DNA from: an uncultured Muribaculaceae bacterium
GTDB lineage: Bacteria > Bacteroidota > Bacteroidia > Bacteroidales > Muribaculaceae
Direction: 5' to 3'
Length of the DNA: 64,000 nucleotides
Assembly (NCBI GenBank): GCA_910587475.1
Contig: CAJUMR010000012.1
Coordinates: 16,430-80,429, forward strand
This document shows positions 8,692 through 16,692 of this stretch, in pieces; positions within the stretch are counted from its first letter, which is position 1; every line of letters begins with the position of its first letter. The position numbers were made by a program, and so were the translations under genes. The notes beneath the pieces were generated by a model, which saw only the letters and a program-made list of their open reading frames with translations, ran no database searches and was not told the origin of the DNA.

Positions 8692-9870
8692 ATGTCAACT
8701 GTCAACATTGATTTCAAGCCTCTTGAAAAAGGTCAAAACCAGGTCAAAATCGTATATCGCATCTCCCACAACCGGACGAGAGCATTGATCCAGACGGATT
8801 ACATCGTGAAAGTCACCAATCCGGCAACTCCAGATCTGAACATGTCGTCAAAAGCAATAAAGCGCAACGTCAACAACGATGTCGAACGCCTGTACTCGAT
8901 CATCCGCGAATACGACAGCGGAGGCATGATCTATTCAGCAAAAGACATCGCTGTAGAGTTTCAGCAGTACATGACCGACTACACCATCGTCAATTTCATG
9001 ACGCAGCAGATCAACCGGCTGAAACTGCGTGGGAAACAACGCACTGCCGAAACTTACACAGCAGCGCTCAGCAGTTTCAGGAAATATCTCGGCAACAACG
9101 ACATACATCTTAAAAATCTGACATCGGATATAATCGAAGATTATGAGGCATATCTGAACAAGCGGGGGCTTGTGCCCAACAGCGTGTCGTTTTATATGAG
9201 GATACTCCGTGCTGTCTATAACCGGGCCGTCGATGAGGACGCCATAGAACAGGCCATGCCGTTCAGACACGTCTACACAGGTATCGACCAGACTGTCAAA
9301 CGGGCTTTGCCTCTTTCGTCCATGCGGAAGATTTCTGATCTTGACCTGAGCAGACAACCCGATCTCGCTTATGCCCGCGACTTATTCCTTTTGAGTTTCT
9401 ATCTGCGAGGCATGAGCTTCATCGACATGGCGTTTCTCCGGAAATCAGACCTACACGGCAACAATCTGTCATACAGAAGACATAAGACCGGAAAACTATT
9501 GTCGGTGAAATGGACCAAAGAGATGCAATCCATTGTCAACCGCTACTCAAAAGGCCGGAGCGAATATCTGCTCCCTATCCTGCAAACAGACCCTGACAAC
9601 TCTCGCATCGCTTATAAAAATATCAGCTACAACATCAACCGCAAACTGAAAATCATCGCAAGAATGGCCAAAATCGACATACCGCTGACTTTCTATTGCG
9701 CTCGCCACACATGGGCCTCGATCGCCCATAGCGAAGGGATACCCATCACAATCATAAGCGAAGGCATGGGACACAGATCGGAGAACACTACAAGGATCTA
9801 TCTCGCGTCACTCGACAGTTCGACCATCGATAAGGCCAACCGGTCGATTATCAAACTGCTGCATAGGTAA
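8692..9870 (+). CDS. Tyrosine site-specific recombinase/integrase
   Basis: 392 residues with the Bacteroidetes integrase layout: an N-terminal arm-type domain, a SAM-like core-binding domain (TAETYTAALSSFRKYL to about residue 190), and a C-terminal catalytic domain. Catalytic positions are visible: Arg in FYLRGMSFIDMAFL, Lys in RHKTGKLLSVKW, the ARHTWASIA box, His in GMGHRSENTTRIYL and the nucleophile Tyr in that same segment. The His of the canonical HxxR box is replaced by Tyr, as in many Bacteroidetes recombinases. No element cargo, tRNA or repeat array is adjacent, so it is either an orphan integrase or an invertase acting elsewhere. Confidence 0.9.
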   Translation: MSTVNIDFKPLEKGQNQVKIVYRISHNRTRALIQTDYIVKVTNPATPDLNMSSKAIKRNVNNDVERLYSIIREYDSGGMIYSAKDIAVEFQQYMTDYTIVNFMTQQINRLKLRGKQRTAETYTAALSSFRKYLGNNDIHLKNLTSDIIEDYEAYLNKRGLVPNSVSFYMRILRAVYNRAVDEDAIEQAMPFRHVYTGIDQTVKRALPLSSMRKISDLDLSRQPDLAYARDLFLLSFYLRGMSFIDMAFLRKSDLHGNNLSYRRHKTGKLLSVKWTKEMQSIVNRYSKGRSEYLLPILQTDPDNSRIAYKNISYNINRKLKIIARMAKIDIPLTFYCARHTWASIAHSEGIPITIISEGMGHRSENTTRIYLASLDSSTIDKANRSIIKLLHR

Positions 9871-9907
9871 ATGAGTCTCTTGTCACAATTAAGCATAAGC
9901 AATCAGC

Positions 9908-9937
9908 ATGGCACTCTTTTACGGGGTGCCATTTTTG
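9908..9937 (+). terminator. Intrinsic terminator after recombinase gene
   Basis: 7-bp stem (9908-9914 and 9926-9932) with an 11-nt loop followed by T5. It lies between the recombinase and the convergent DUF3943 gene and could serve both strands. Confidence 0.65.
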
Positions 9938-9959
9938 TATCTCAATACCGGCGATCGCA

Positions 9960-11573
9960 TCATAACACGAATGTAAGCATCAGATGCGCTCCGATTTGCT
10001 TGCTGTGTAATATTGGATACACCGTCCAACCTCCCCAGGCTCTAATTTCCAAGTCTTCGTAACTTGTAGTTCGCCAATAAAAATCTGCCCCGGCGGATAA
10101 ATACAGCCTTTTCCACAATCGGTATTTCAATGAAGCCTCCAAATGATTGAATGATGAGTTTGACTTGTCGCCCTGTATGTTTACCGGCTTTCCTTCCGGA
10201 GTAGTCGACCAATCAAACTTTTGGTCATACCCTTTCCATGTATAGACTTTATAGTACTGGTTGGCCAGACTGACAATCAGTCGGTTTTGGAACAAAGAGG
10301 CATTGATGCCGGTCTTTATGGAGTAGCCAGAACCCCAGTTATAGTTGCGGTGATAATCCCTGTAAAAATCAGTCAGGATTCCGGCGAGTATCAAGCCATT
10401 GGCATGTGCATATCCTTCAAATACAAAATCATTGGATGGAACATATTGAACCATGGCTCCCGCTCCGACAGATGCCGGGGCACCAAGTTTGTATGGCACA
10501 ACGCACGGGAACAAAAGATCTCGGTTAGGTTCTCGTCTTTTGATCGTGTCGGAATCAAAGAAATCAAAATGCTGATACAACCCGACAGATGCCTTGATAT
10601 TCTTTTTATCCACTATCTCTTTTGACAGCAGACGGCCGACAATCTCCACTCTGCTGAGGAGTGGCTGAGTCTTCATTCCTTGAATTTCCATCAGAAATGA
10701 AAAATAGTCGTAGGGAGCTTTTGTCTCTCCCGCAAACTTATCTCCATATTCGATATTAATCTCTGCTGCCACTCCGGCCCGTGTCCCTTCGTCATAGTCC
10801 CATAGAGTGAGCATTCTTCCACCCAATGACAATTCAACGCTTATTGGAGGAATGCCGAATCTTCTTCCGGAAGTCGAGCGGTATCTCCAAGCATCCCCGG
10901 TTATTATACGAGTCAGTCCTCGCATGGGATTGACCACAAAAGCAGCCGCCTCTCTGCCAAATCTTTCTCCACCGGAGCTTCTGTCATCCAGGATAAGGTC
11001 TGAGGTCCGGTATAGCACCTCACCTATGGCAGCACCGCCTACGGGTGTTGCGATAATGTCATTGGTTGATGGATACTCGCACTCCATAAACATCTCCCAC
11101 ATTGCACTGCCTCCAATTGCGAAAAGTCCTGATTGCCAGAAATTGAAGCCGTTGGAACGTCCTGCATTGAAAAATATGCTTCCATTGTAGGGATGGTCAA
11201 ACATGTTGGTGTGAAGATGGTCGTCATCCCATTCAAATCCATGTTTGAAATTCTCTTTAATGCTGTTCAATGAAATATAAGCATAGTGACCGTCAAACAC
11301 ATAACGATCAAAAGCCCACAAGCCGATATTGAAGCCTACTGTTTCAGCACCGGCTCTCCAGAAGTGTTTCTTCTGATGCCGCAATACGTCTGAGCTGTCA
11401 GGCAGTATAGGATTGGCTACAAGGTGACGATAGCCATATTCCGGAGTATATCTTTCATACCATCTTGTAGACTCATCTGTTAATGCTGTTGTATCAAATT
11501 CTTCTACCGTTGGATTTTGAGCGTTGACAAATAGAGGTAAAGACAGTATTATTGAAATTATCGTAACTCTCAT
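9960..11573 (-). CDS. DUF3943 domain outer-membrane-type protein
   Basis: 537 residues with a signal peptide (ending FVNAQ). The central part carries DUF3943 signature stretches: DDDHLHTNMFDHPYNGSIFF, GRSNGFNFWQSG, and PSTNDIIATPVGGAAIGEVLYR. The C-terminal half alternates polar and aromatic residues and ends in a strand finishing LTFVL, compatible with an outer-membrane beta-barrel. The molecular function of the family is unknown. Base composition is lower in GC than in the flanking core genes, like the two genes that follow on the same strand. Confidence 0.8.
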   Translation of the reverse strand: MRVTIISIILSLPLFVNAQNPTVEEFDTTALTDESTRWYERYTPEYGYRHLVANPILPDSSDVLRHQKKHFWRAGAETVGFNIGLWAFDRYVFDGHYAYISLNSIKENFKHGFEWDDDHLHTNMFDHPYNGSIFFNAGRSNGFNFWQSGLFAIGGSAMWEMFMECEYPSTNDIIATPVGGAAIGEVLYRTSDLILDDRSSGGERFGREAAAFVVNPMRGLTRIITGDAWRYRSTSGRRFGIPPISVELSLGGRMLTLWDYDEGTRAGVAAEINIEYGDKFAGETKAPYDYFSFLMEIQGMKTQPLLSRVEIVGRLLSKEIVDKKNIKASVGLYQHFDFFDSDTIKRREPNRDLLFPCVVPYKLGAPASVGAGAMVQYVPSNDFVFEGYAHANGLILAGILTDFYRDYHRNYNWGSGYSIKTGINASLFQNRLIVSLANQYYKVYTWKGYDQKFDWSTTPEGKPVNIQGDKSNSSFNHLEASLKYRLWKRLYLSAGADFYWRTTSYEDLEIRAWGGWTVYPILHSKQIGAHLMLTFVL

Positions 11574-11674
11574 ATGAGTGGCAATTATTGAATCCTTATT
11601 ATTTGAACTTACAGAGTTAGCTCTGTATTTTCAACTATGTCTGTCGCTATTTCTTCCGTAGGAGACGAAAGATT

Positions 11675-12121
11675 TTACGCGTGAGGAACAGCATAGCAGA
11701 TTATGGTCAATGATATAGCGAAAACTAACCATGGCAACATTACCATGATAAACATCAACTTAACCCCGTTTTTGAACGAATATAATTTTTTACGTGTCTC
11801 CAAGTCCATGGACTCATACTCACGGATAGTCCGGTCAATAAATGGTGCATTTTTGACTTGGCGCATAATTAAATAAGCAATGCCAAAACACAACACAAAC
11901 ATAAGAATTACAATGGGCAGCCAAAATCTTTCCAGCGAACCGTAGACTCGTGCATATAAGAAAACAAAAATCATAAAGATCGGCATGAGAGCGAAACCCA
12001 ATATACTTGTCATAATTGTATATTCCTCTTTAACATCGTATGGTTGCTTGAAATAAAATTCCAATGCAGCCATTCGCAGAAGCATCCACTGGTGTATCGT
12101 GTAGAGATGGATATTTTTCAT
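11675..12121 (-). CDS. Small integral membrane protein, unknown function
   Basis: 148 residues with three clear hydrophobic segments (around IMTSILGFALMPIFMIFVFL, FWLPIVILMFVLCFGIAYL, and VKLMFIMVMLPWLVFAISL) separated by a charged loop, so an inner-membrane protein is likely. No domain family is recognised. Its start lies 22 nt after the stop of the lipoprotein gene upstream, so the two probably share a transcript. Confidence 0.6.
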   Translation of the reverse strand: MKNIHLYTIHQWMLLRMAALEFYFKQPYDVKEEYTIMTSILGFALMPIFMIFVFLYARVYGSLERFWLPIVILMFVLCFGIAYLIMRQVKNAPFIDRTIREYESMDLETRKKLYSFKNGVKLMFIMVMLPWLVFAISLTIICYAVPHA

Positions 12122-12143
12122 GTGCCTGTGTCAAGGTTTGATT

Positions 12144-12623
12144 TTAACGATGATAGCGACTGATGTTGATGATAGTCTGTTCATCGTTACCACCAACTTT
12201 ACCAAATGCTATGATTTTGCCAAAAAGGCCATAATACTCTGCAGAGTTCCTATCTGCGAAACTGATATTCAGGATATTGTCTTTTTCAAGAGTAATGATA
12301 ATTCCGGTTTCTTCAGATGTGGATTTGGTCAATGAATTGCCACCGCCTTCAAGGATACAAGGTTTTGAGAAACTTGTCTCTATTTCAATGCGGTGACAAT
12401 TGTTGCATTTCATTCGTATTTCACCAGCGTTGAATGTAGCAGTTATGAAATATTCTTTATACCCGCGAATCGGGCCTAAATCTGGACAATAATAGTTCAA
12501 CGTTATATTTTCGGGGTCAGAGTTCTCGATTGTATCAAACTGCAAGGGAGCCTCCTCCTCATCACATGAGATCAGTGACAATGACAGAATTGCGACGATA
12601 AGGGATAAAAAGTTGATTTTCAT
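12144..12623 (-). CDS. Hypothetical lipoprotein
   Basis: 159 residues with a lipoprotein signal and the lipobox LISC, followed by an acidic linker (DEEEAP) typical of surface-exposed Bacteroidetes lipoproteins. The mature part contains three cysteines (YYCPDLG and MKCNNCHRIE), two of them in a CxxC arrangement. No family is recognised. It is the first gene of a likely two-gene unit with a small membrane protein, driven by the -7 element at 12675-12682. Confidence 0.65.
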   Translation of the reverse strand: MKINFLSLIVAILSLSLISCDEEEAPLQFDTIENSDPENITLNYYCPDLGPIRGYKEYFITATFNAGEIRMKCNNCHRIEIETSFSKPCILEGGGNSLTKSTSEETGIIITLEKDNILNISFADRNSAEYYGLFGKIIAFGKVGGNDEQTIINISRYHR

Positions 12624-12674
12624 AATGAAATGGCAGATCTTTAGCTCAAAAGACTTGTATATTCAATTGTCATG

Positions 12675-12682
12675 CAAAGTTA
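12675..12682 (-). promoter_or_regulatory. -7 promoter element for hypothetical lipoprotein operon
   Basis: Minus-strand TAACTTTG matches TAnnTTTG about 52 nt before the lipoprotein start. A perfect palindrome (12703-12720) lies just upstream of it, near the -33 region. Confidence 0.5.
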
Positions 12683-12702
12683 CGGTCACTAAAAATAAAA
12701 AC

Positions 12703-12720
12703 TCTCAACAAATGTTGAGA
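12703..12720. promoter_or_regulatory. Perfect palindrome between divergent promoters
   Basis: Two 8-bp arms (TCTCAACA at 12703-12710 and TGTTGAGA at 12713-12720) separated by 2 nt. It sits between a minus-strand promoter (12675-12682) and a plus-strand promoter (12779-12809), the usual place for a dimeric regulator's operator. No regulator gene is adjacent, and the arms are too close together for an ordinary terminator hairpin. Confidence 0.4.
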
Positions 12721-12778
12721 ATCGCAGTTTTTAACATGTGCGGCGATGACATTTTAACAGACGTTATAGCTGCTGCGG

Positions 12779-12809
12779 TTTGATTTGACCGATAAATAAT
12801 TTACCTTTG
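12779..12809 (+). promoter_or_regulatory. Complete Bacteroidetes promoter (-33 and -7)
   Basis: TTTG at 12779-12782 and TACCTTTG at 12802-12809 are separated by 19 nt, an exact fit to the -33 TTG / -7 TAnnTTTG consensus. Transcription would start near 12815, about 160 nt before the next coding sequence. Confidence 0.65.
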
Positions 12810-12815
12810 CGCCTG

Positions 12816-12906
12816 TTAATCATTGCCTGATTTCACCATTCAACATTCTCGTATAAGTATAAATGCCCACTTACTTTCAATGGCGTGAATCAGGCTCAAG
12901 TTTTTC
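12816..12906 (+). ncRNA. Candidate small RNA or structured leader
   Basis: Downstream of a complete promoter, the arms 12825-12836 (GCCTGATTTCAC) and 12885-12895 (GTGAATCAGGC) pair with a single bulge around a loop of about 48 nt. A T5 run follows at 12901-12905, which fits an intrinsic terminator. No open frame begins in this stretch. A second hairpin (12918-12937) and a second -7 element (12941-12948) follow before the DUF2130 gene. This accounts for the 350-nt gap between the lipoprotein and DUF2130 genes. No known RNA family was recognised. Confidence 0.3.
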
Positions 12907-12940
12907 TACAGAGCCATCTCGTTTGCTTTTAAACGAGCTC

Positions 12941-12948
12941 TAAATTTG
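12941..12948 (+). promoter_or_regulatory. -7 promoter element for DUF2130 gene
   Basis: TAAATTTG matches TAnnTTTG 27 nt upstream of the DUF2130 start codon and just after a 7-bp hairpin (12918-12937). The -33 match is poor (TTTG with only a 15-nt spacer). Confidence 0.4.
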
Positions 12949-12975
12949 TGATGACAATATAATGCGGTCCGTGAT

Positions 12976-14301
12976 ATGAAAGAACTTAAATGCCCCAAAT
13001 GCCAACACGTTTTCCAGGTTGATGAAGAATTGTTTGAATCTCTTGCCAACCAAGTGCGCAACACCGCCTTCGCCGAAGATCTGAAGCGTCAGACTAAAGA
13101 AATACGCGAACGTTTAGCCATTGAGCTACAATCCGCTACGAAGCAAATCGAAAGCGATTATTCACGCAAACTCAACGAAAAAGAAATGGCGATTGTCAAG
13201 ATGAATTCAGAAATCGAATTGATGAAACAACAACTTGCCAATGCCGAGGCGGCTCAAAAAGCAGCATTGAAAGAGCAACTCGCCGAACGCGACACCGAGA
13301 TTGAAAAACTCAAGTCGATAGTCGCTCAAGATGAAAACAAGCGTAAAATCGCACTCCTTGAAGAGCGCAACGCTACAGCCGAAAAGCTCCGGCAAAAAGA
13401 CCGTGAAATAGCAGAACTTCAAACATCAATCGCCAACGAGAGAAACAATGCCAACCAGCGGCTCAACTCGCTGAAAGAACAGCACACCCTCGAAATAAGA
13501 CAGAAGCAGGAACTGATCGATTACTACAAGGAGCTGAAAGCCAAACTGTCGACAAAGATGATCGGAGAGTCGCTTGAACAGCATTGTCAGAACGAATTCA
13601 ACCGCATGAGAGCGATGATGTACCCCAACGCCTACTTCGACAAAGACAATGACGCCAGCGAAGGTTCGAAAGGTGATTTCATATTCCGCGACTATTCCGA
13701 CGGCATAGAGTATATCTCGATAATGTTTGAAATGAAAAACGAAAACGATACCACAGCGACAAAGCACCGCAACGAGGACTTCTTCGCCAAACTCGATCGT
13801 GACCGCACGAAGAAAAACTGCGAATATGCCGTGCTTGTGTCATTGCTCGAATCCGACAACGATCTGTACAACGAAGGTATCGTCGATGTATCGTACCGCT
13901 ACCCCAAAATGTATGTCATCAGACCTCAGTTTTTCATGTCGGTGATATCGATGCTTTCTCAAGCATCCCGCAAGAGTGTCGACTATCAGCGTCAGCTCGA
14001 CATCGCTAAACAGCAGAATATTGATGTAACAAACTTCGAGCAACAGTTGAATGCATTCCGCGAAGGTTTCGGCCGTAATTACCGCATTGCAAGCGAAAAA
14101 TTCCGAGCTGCTATCGAGGGCATCGACAAATCGATAGCAAGCCTCCAGAAGATTAAAGATGCACTTTTAGGATCTGAGAATAACTTGCGGCTGGCCAACG
14201 ACAAAGCCGAAGCCCTGACCATCAAGAAACTTACCCGAGGCAACCCCACAATGAAAGCCAAGTTTGACGAAGCCCGGGAGAACAACAAGACAGAAGCATG
14301 A
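12976..14301 (+). CDS. DUF2130 domain protein (coiled-coil, nuclease-like fold)
   Basis: 441 residues. The N-terminus has a CPKCQ zinc-knuckle-like motif (MKELKCPKCQHVF). A long coiled coil of charged heptads runs from about residue 35 to 190. The DUF2130 domain follows, with GESLEQHCQNEFNRMR, KGDFIFRD and the conserved FEMKNENDTTATKHRNEDF region, whose acidic and Lys residues resemble a restriction-endonuclease-like core. A second helical tail follows from about residue 350. The family is cytoplasmic and has no settled function. It is monocistronic and ends at a bidirectional terminator. Confidence 0.85.
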   Translation: MKELKCPKCQHVFQVDEELFESLANQVRNTAFAEDLKRQTKEIRERLAIELQSATKQIESDYSRKLNEKEMAIVKMNSEIELMKQQLANAEAAQKAALKEQLAERDTEIEKLKSIVAQDENKRKIALLEERNATAEKLRQKDREIAELQTSIANERNNANQRLNSLKEQHTLEIRQKQELIDYYKELKAKLSTKMIGESLEQHCQNEFNRMRAMMYPNAYFDKDNDASEGSKGDFIFRDYSDGIEYISIMFEMKNENDTTATKHRNEDFFAKLDRDRTKKNCEYAVLVSLLESDNDLYNEGIVDVSYRYPKMYVIRPQFFMSVISMLSQASRKSVDYQRQLDIAKQQNIDVTNFEQQLNAFREGFGRNYRIASEKFRAAIEGIDKSIASLQKIKDALLGSENNLRLANDKAEALTIKKLTRGNPTMKAKFDEARENNKTEA

Positions 14302-14365
14302 CCGGCTGCATCTGTCAGCCCCGCAGATATTCATGCCCGCCAAACCATCGGTCCAACAGAATCAC

Positions 14366-14402
14366 AAAAGGCTGTCTGACGCCAATCGTCCGACAGCCTT
14401 TT
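14366..14402. terminator. Bidirectional intrinsic terminator
   Basis: Perfect 11-bp stem (arms 14366-14376 and 14392-14402), with an A-run on one side and a T-run on the other. It separates the convergent DUF2130 and coiled-coil lipoprotein genes and can terminate both. Confidence 0.8.
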
Positions 14403-14420
14403 GCGGCTTTGATGTATTTC

Positions 14421-15290
14421 TTAATCGATCTTCACTACAAGATAATTTGTCAGACTCCAGAATGCATCAGGATTGGTGATCACAAGCACCTTCTGACCAT
14501 TATCGCTGTCGATAATATATGATCCTTCGGGTTGATTAGTCATGATCTCAGCCTTCTTTGAATGGAGAGCAATGCGAGTGAGAGTCCGCTTATCGGCCGT
14601 TGTGAAGAAACTTTGATCAAAATCGCCCTTGAGAAGTTTTGTCTTACGCAGGAAACCTGTCTCAATGATGCGGCGTTCTTTCAATTCACTCTTGCTGCCG
14701 ATGGCATAGTAGCATGTGTTGAGTTCGTTTGCAAGGTTGACACTCTCCTCTTGCGCTACATTGCGCTCGTCAGTAACAGCTGTGACTGTGGTGGTGAGCG
14801 AGTCAACTGCGGCATCAAGTTTACCGATGCGCTGCTGAGCTTGGCCAAGATTATCTTTCAGCGACACGATCTCAGCGGCCTGAGAATCGATCTGTGCACG
14901 CAGGCTCGAAATAGTCTGACGCAGATTGTTATTTGTCAGATTAGAACTTGACAGCTTCTTTTCAAGTTCGGCAAGTTTTTCCCGACGTTCCTGAAGAGCT
15001 TTCTGAATTGCATCGATATCGCTTTTGATCTGGTCGCGCTGCGACGCCGTCTCGCCGGGGATATTGTTTGAAACCGTCAGAATATTTTCGAGTTGCTTGA
15101 TCTGCTCCATGCCTTGATTGATTTCACTCACAAGATTGAGCAACTGATCGCGGTCGGCGACAGCTGTCGCAAGTTCTTCACGCGATGCCTGTTCACGGGC
15201 TTGATCAGCTTTAGCCTGTTCATCTCTGTTAGAGTTACAAGAGGCGAGCCCGACAACTGCAATTAAGCTTAATGCAATAAATTTCTTCAT
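14421..15290 (-). CDS. Coiled-coil surface lipoprotein (Cbp1-like)
   Basis: 289 residues with a lipoprotein signal and the lipobox LASC. A long coiled coil covers about residues 22-180 (e.g. RREKLAELEKKLSSSNLTN and LRAQIDSQAAEIVSLKDNLG). A conserved C-terminal globular part follows, starting LNTCYYAIGSKSELKERRI and ending with a DAFWSLTNYLVVKI strand. The overall form resembles Bacteroidales proteins annotated as Cbp1-family collagen-binding adhesins, but the binding activity cannot be inferred here. It follows rsmI by 16 nt and may be co-transcribed with it. Confidence 0.7.
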   Translation of the reverse strand: MKKFIALSLIAVVGLASCNSNRDEQAKADQAREQASREELATAVADRDQLLNLVSEINQGMEQIKQLENILTVSNNIPGETASQRDQIKSDIDAIQKALQERREKLAELEKKLSSSNLTNNNLRQTISSLRAQIDSQAAEIVSLKDNLGQAQQRIGKLDAAVDSLTTTVTAVTDERNVAQEESVNLANELNTCYYAIGSKSELKERRIIETGFLRKTKLLKGDFDQSFFTTADKRTLTRIALHSKKAEIMTNQPEGSYIIDSDNGQKVLVITNPDAFWSLTNYLVVKID

Positions 15291-15306
15291 GATGAGTCGG
15301 TAATTG

Positions 15307-16023
15307 TTAGTCTTTATATTTGTTTTTATGTATCTTCTCGACTTGAGGCACTTCTTTGCCTCCTACAACTATAACAATCTCTCCACGCGCTTGGTTCAGA
15401 TTGAAATATTGGATGAGTTCAGAAAGAGTGGCTCTGACGGTGGTTTCGTGGAGTTTCGATATCTCACGCGAAACCGAAGCCGGACGGTCTCCGCCGCATG
15501 CTTCGGCAAGCTGCTCAAGAGTTTTGGTCAGACGCAAAGGCGATTCATATATAATAAATGTACGCGGATCTTCGGCCAATGCCGCTATGCGCGACTGACG
15601 GCCTTTTTTCTGCGGAAGAAAGCCTTCGAATACAAACCGGTCGCATGGCAGCCCCGAGCTGACGAGAGCCGGCACAAATGCTGTTGCACCCGGTAGCGTC
15701 TCCACCTCTATGCCTGCACGGCGACATTCACGCGAGAGCATGAACCCCGGATCCGACACTCCCGGTGTGCCGGCATCAGAGACAAGCGCTATGATCTCTC
15801 CACCCTTCAGTCGCTCGATTATGCCAGCGACAGCCGTATGCTCGTTGTACTTATGATGACTGATCATCGGTGTGGCGATTCCGAAGTGCTTCATGACAGT
15901 CGCACTTGTGCGCGTATCTTCAGCCAATATCAGCGTTGCCAGATTCAAAACCTCGACGGCACGCGGAGTCATGTCGGAAAGATTGCCTATCGGCGTCGGC
16001 ACGATATATAATTTTCCACTCAT
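15307..16023 (-). CDS. rsmI: 16S rRNA (cytidine-1402 2'-O)-methyltransferase RsmI
   Basis: 238 residues of the tetrapyrrole-methylase fold. It transfers a methyl group from SAM to the ribose of C1402 in 16S rRNA. Signatures visible are LYIVPTPIGNLSDMTPRAVEVL, LAEDTRTSATVMKHFGI, SDAGTPGVSDPGFMLSREC and LPGATAFVPALVSSGLPCDRF, all typical of RsmI. The family is usually 220-290 residues, so it is full length. The start codon overlaps the stop of the upstream hypothetical gene (ATGA), indicating translational coupling. Confidence 0.95.
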   Translation of the reverse strand: MSGKLYIVPTPIGNLSDMTPRAVEVLNLATLILAEDTRTSATVMKHFGIATPMISHHKYNEHTAVAGIIERLKGGEIIALVSDAGTPGVSDPGFMLSRECRRAGIEVETLPGATAFVPALVSSGLPCDRFVFEGFLPQKKGRQSRIAALAEDPRTFIIYESPLRLTKTLEQLAEACGGDRPASVSREISKLHETTVRATLSELIQYFNLNQARGEIVIVVGGKEVPQVEKIHKNKYKD

Positions 16024-16655
16024 AGCCTGTAGCCGTTGAAAAAGTTGTTGAGCACCGCCATAAACTCGGCTGCTGCCTCAGATTCGCGGTCCCAGCCAAG
16101 AGACGCGACATAAGATTCGGCTTCGCCATATGAAGAGAGCGCCGAAAGGCGGTCGATCACATCATGCATGGCCCTGTCGTCGCCAGCAAACAATTCCCTG
16201 CGGAAACGAAAGCGATCGTTGATCGTAAAAGCCTTGCGAAGATCTCCTGTGACGCGAGACGCAACAGCCGCAACCTTCTGCACCTCCGTATCTTCTCTTT
16301 CTGACGGGGCGGAGACCGGCTCGCCGTCATTGACCGGCGGCATATCGGCCGGTGTCATATCGGCCTGCTCCTCTGCCTGTGTGTCGACCTCGACTGTATC
16401 GTCAGAAACGACGCACTCTTCCTTTTGATCAACAACAGAGGCCTCATCCTGCCGGTCGTCGCACTGGGGATGCGCGTCACATTCCGGGGCAACATCGTCT
16501 TTCCGAACGGCTTCAGCCTTTTCACAAATATCTGACGACACCTGTCGTTGCAGCAAGTCACGCATGTCGGCCAACTGACGGACTATAGCCCGCAGTTCGT
16601 TCTGACGAACCTCTATCTCTTCGCACAGTGCGAGTGCCTTATCTAACAAATCCAT
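16020..16655 (-). CDS. Acidic hypothetical protein upstream of rsmI
   Basis: About 211 residues from MDLLDKALALC; a Met two codons earlier (16661) is equally possible. The N-terminal 45 residues form a helix (CEEIEVRQNELRAIVRQLAD). A long, low-complexity, acidic and probably disordered middle (about 50-145) follows. The C-terminal domain of about 65 residues (DLRKAFTINDRFRFRRELF, then a conserved-looking LGWDRESEAAAEFMAVL) resembles the tails of small Bacteroidales hypotheticals. No function is known. It couples to rsmI by a 4-bp overlap. Confidence 0.7.
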   Translation of the reverse strand: MDLLDKALALCEEIEVRQNELRAIVRQLADMRDLLQRQVSSDICEKAEAVRKDDVAPECDAHPQCDDRQDEASVVDQKEECVVSDDTVEVDTQAEEQADMTPADMPPVNDGEPVSAPSEREDTEVQKVAAVASRVTGDLRKAFTINDRFRFRRELFAGDDRAMHDVIDRLSALSSYGEAESYVASLGWDRESEAAAEFMAVLNNFFNGYRL

Positions 16656-16692
16656 AAACAATACTATATTATATAGATTATCCTATTTTAAT

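Noticed and set aside
12703..12720. Terminator at the 8+8 palindrome
   Set aside because: A 2-nt spacer cannot form a normal loop without losing base pairs, and no T-run follows; an operator fits better.
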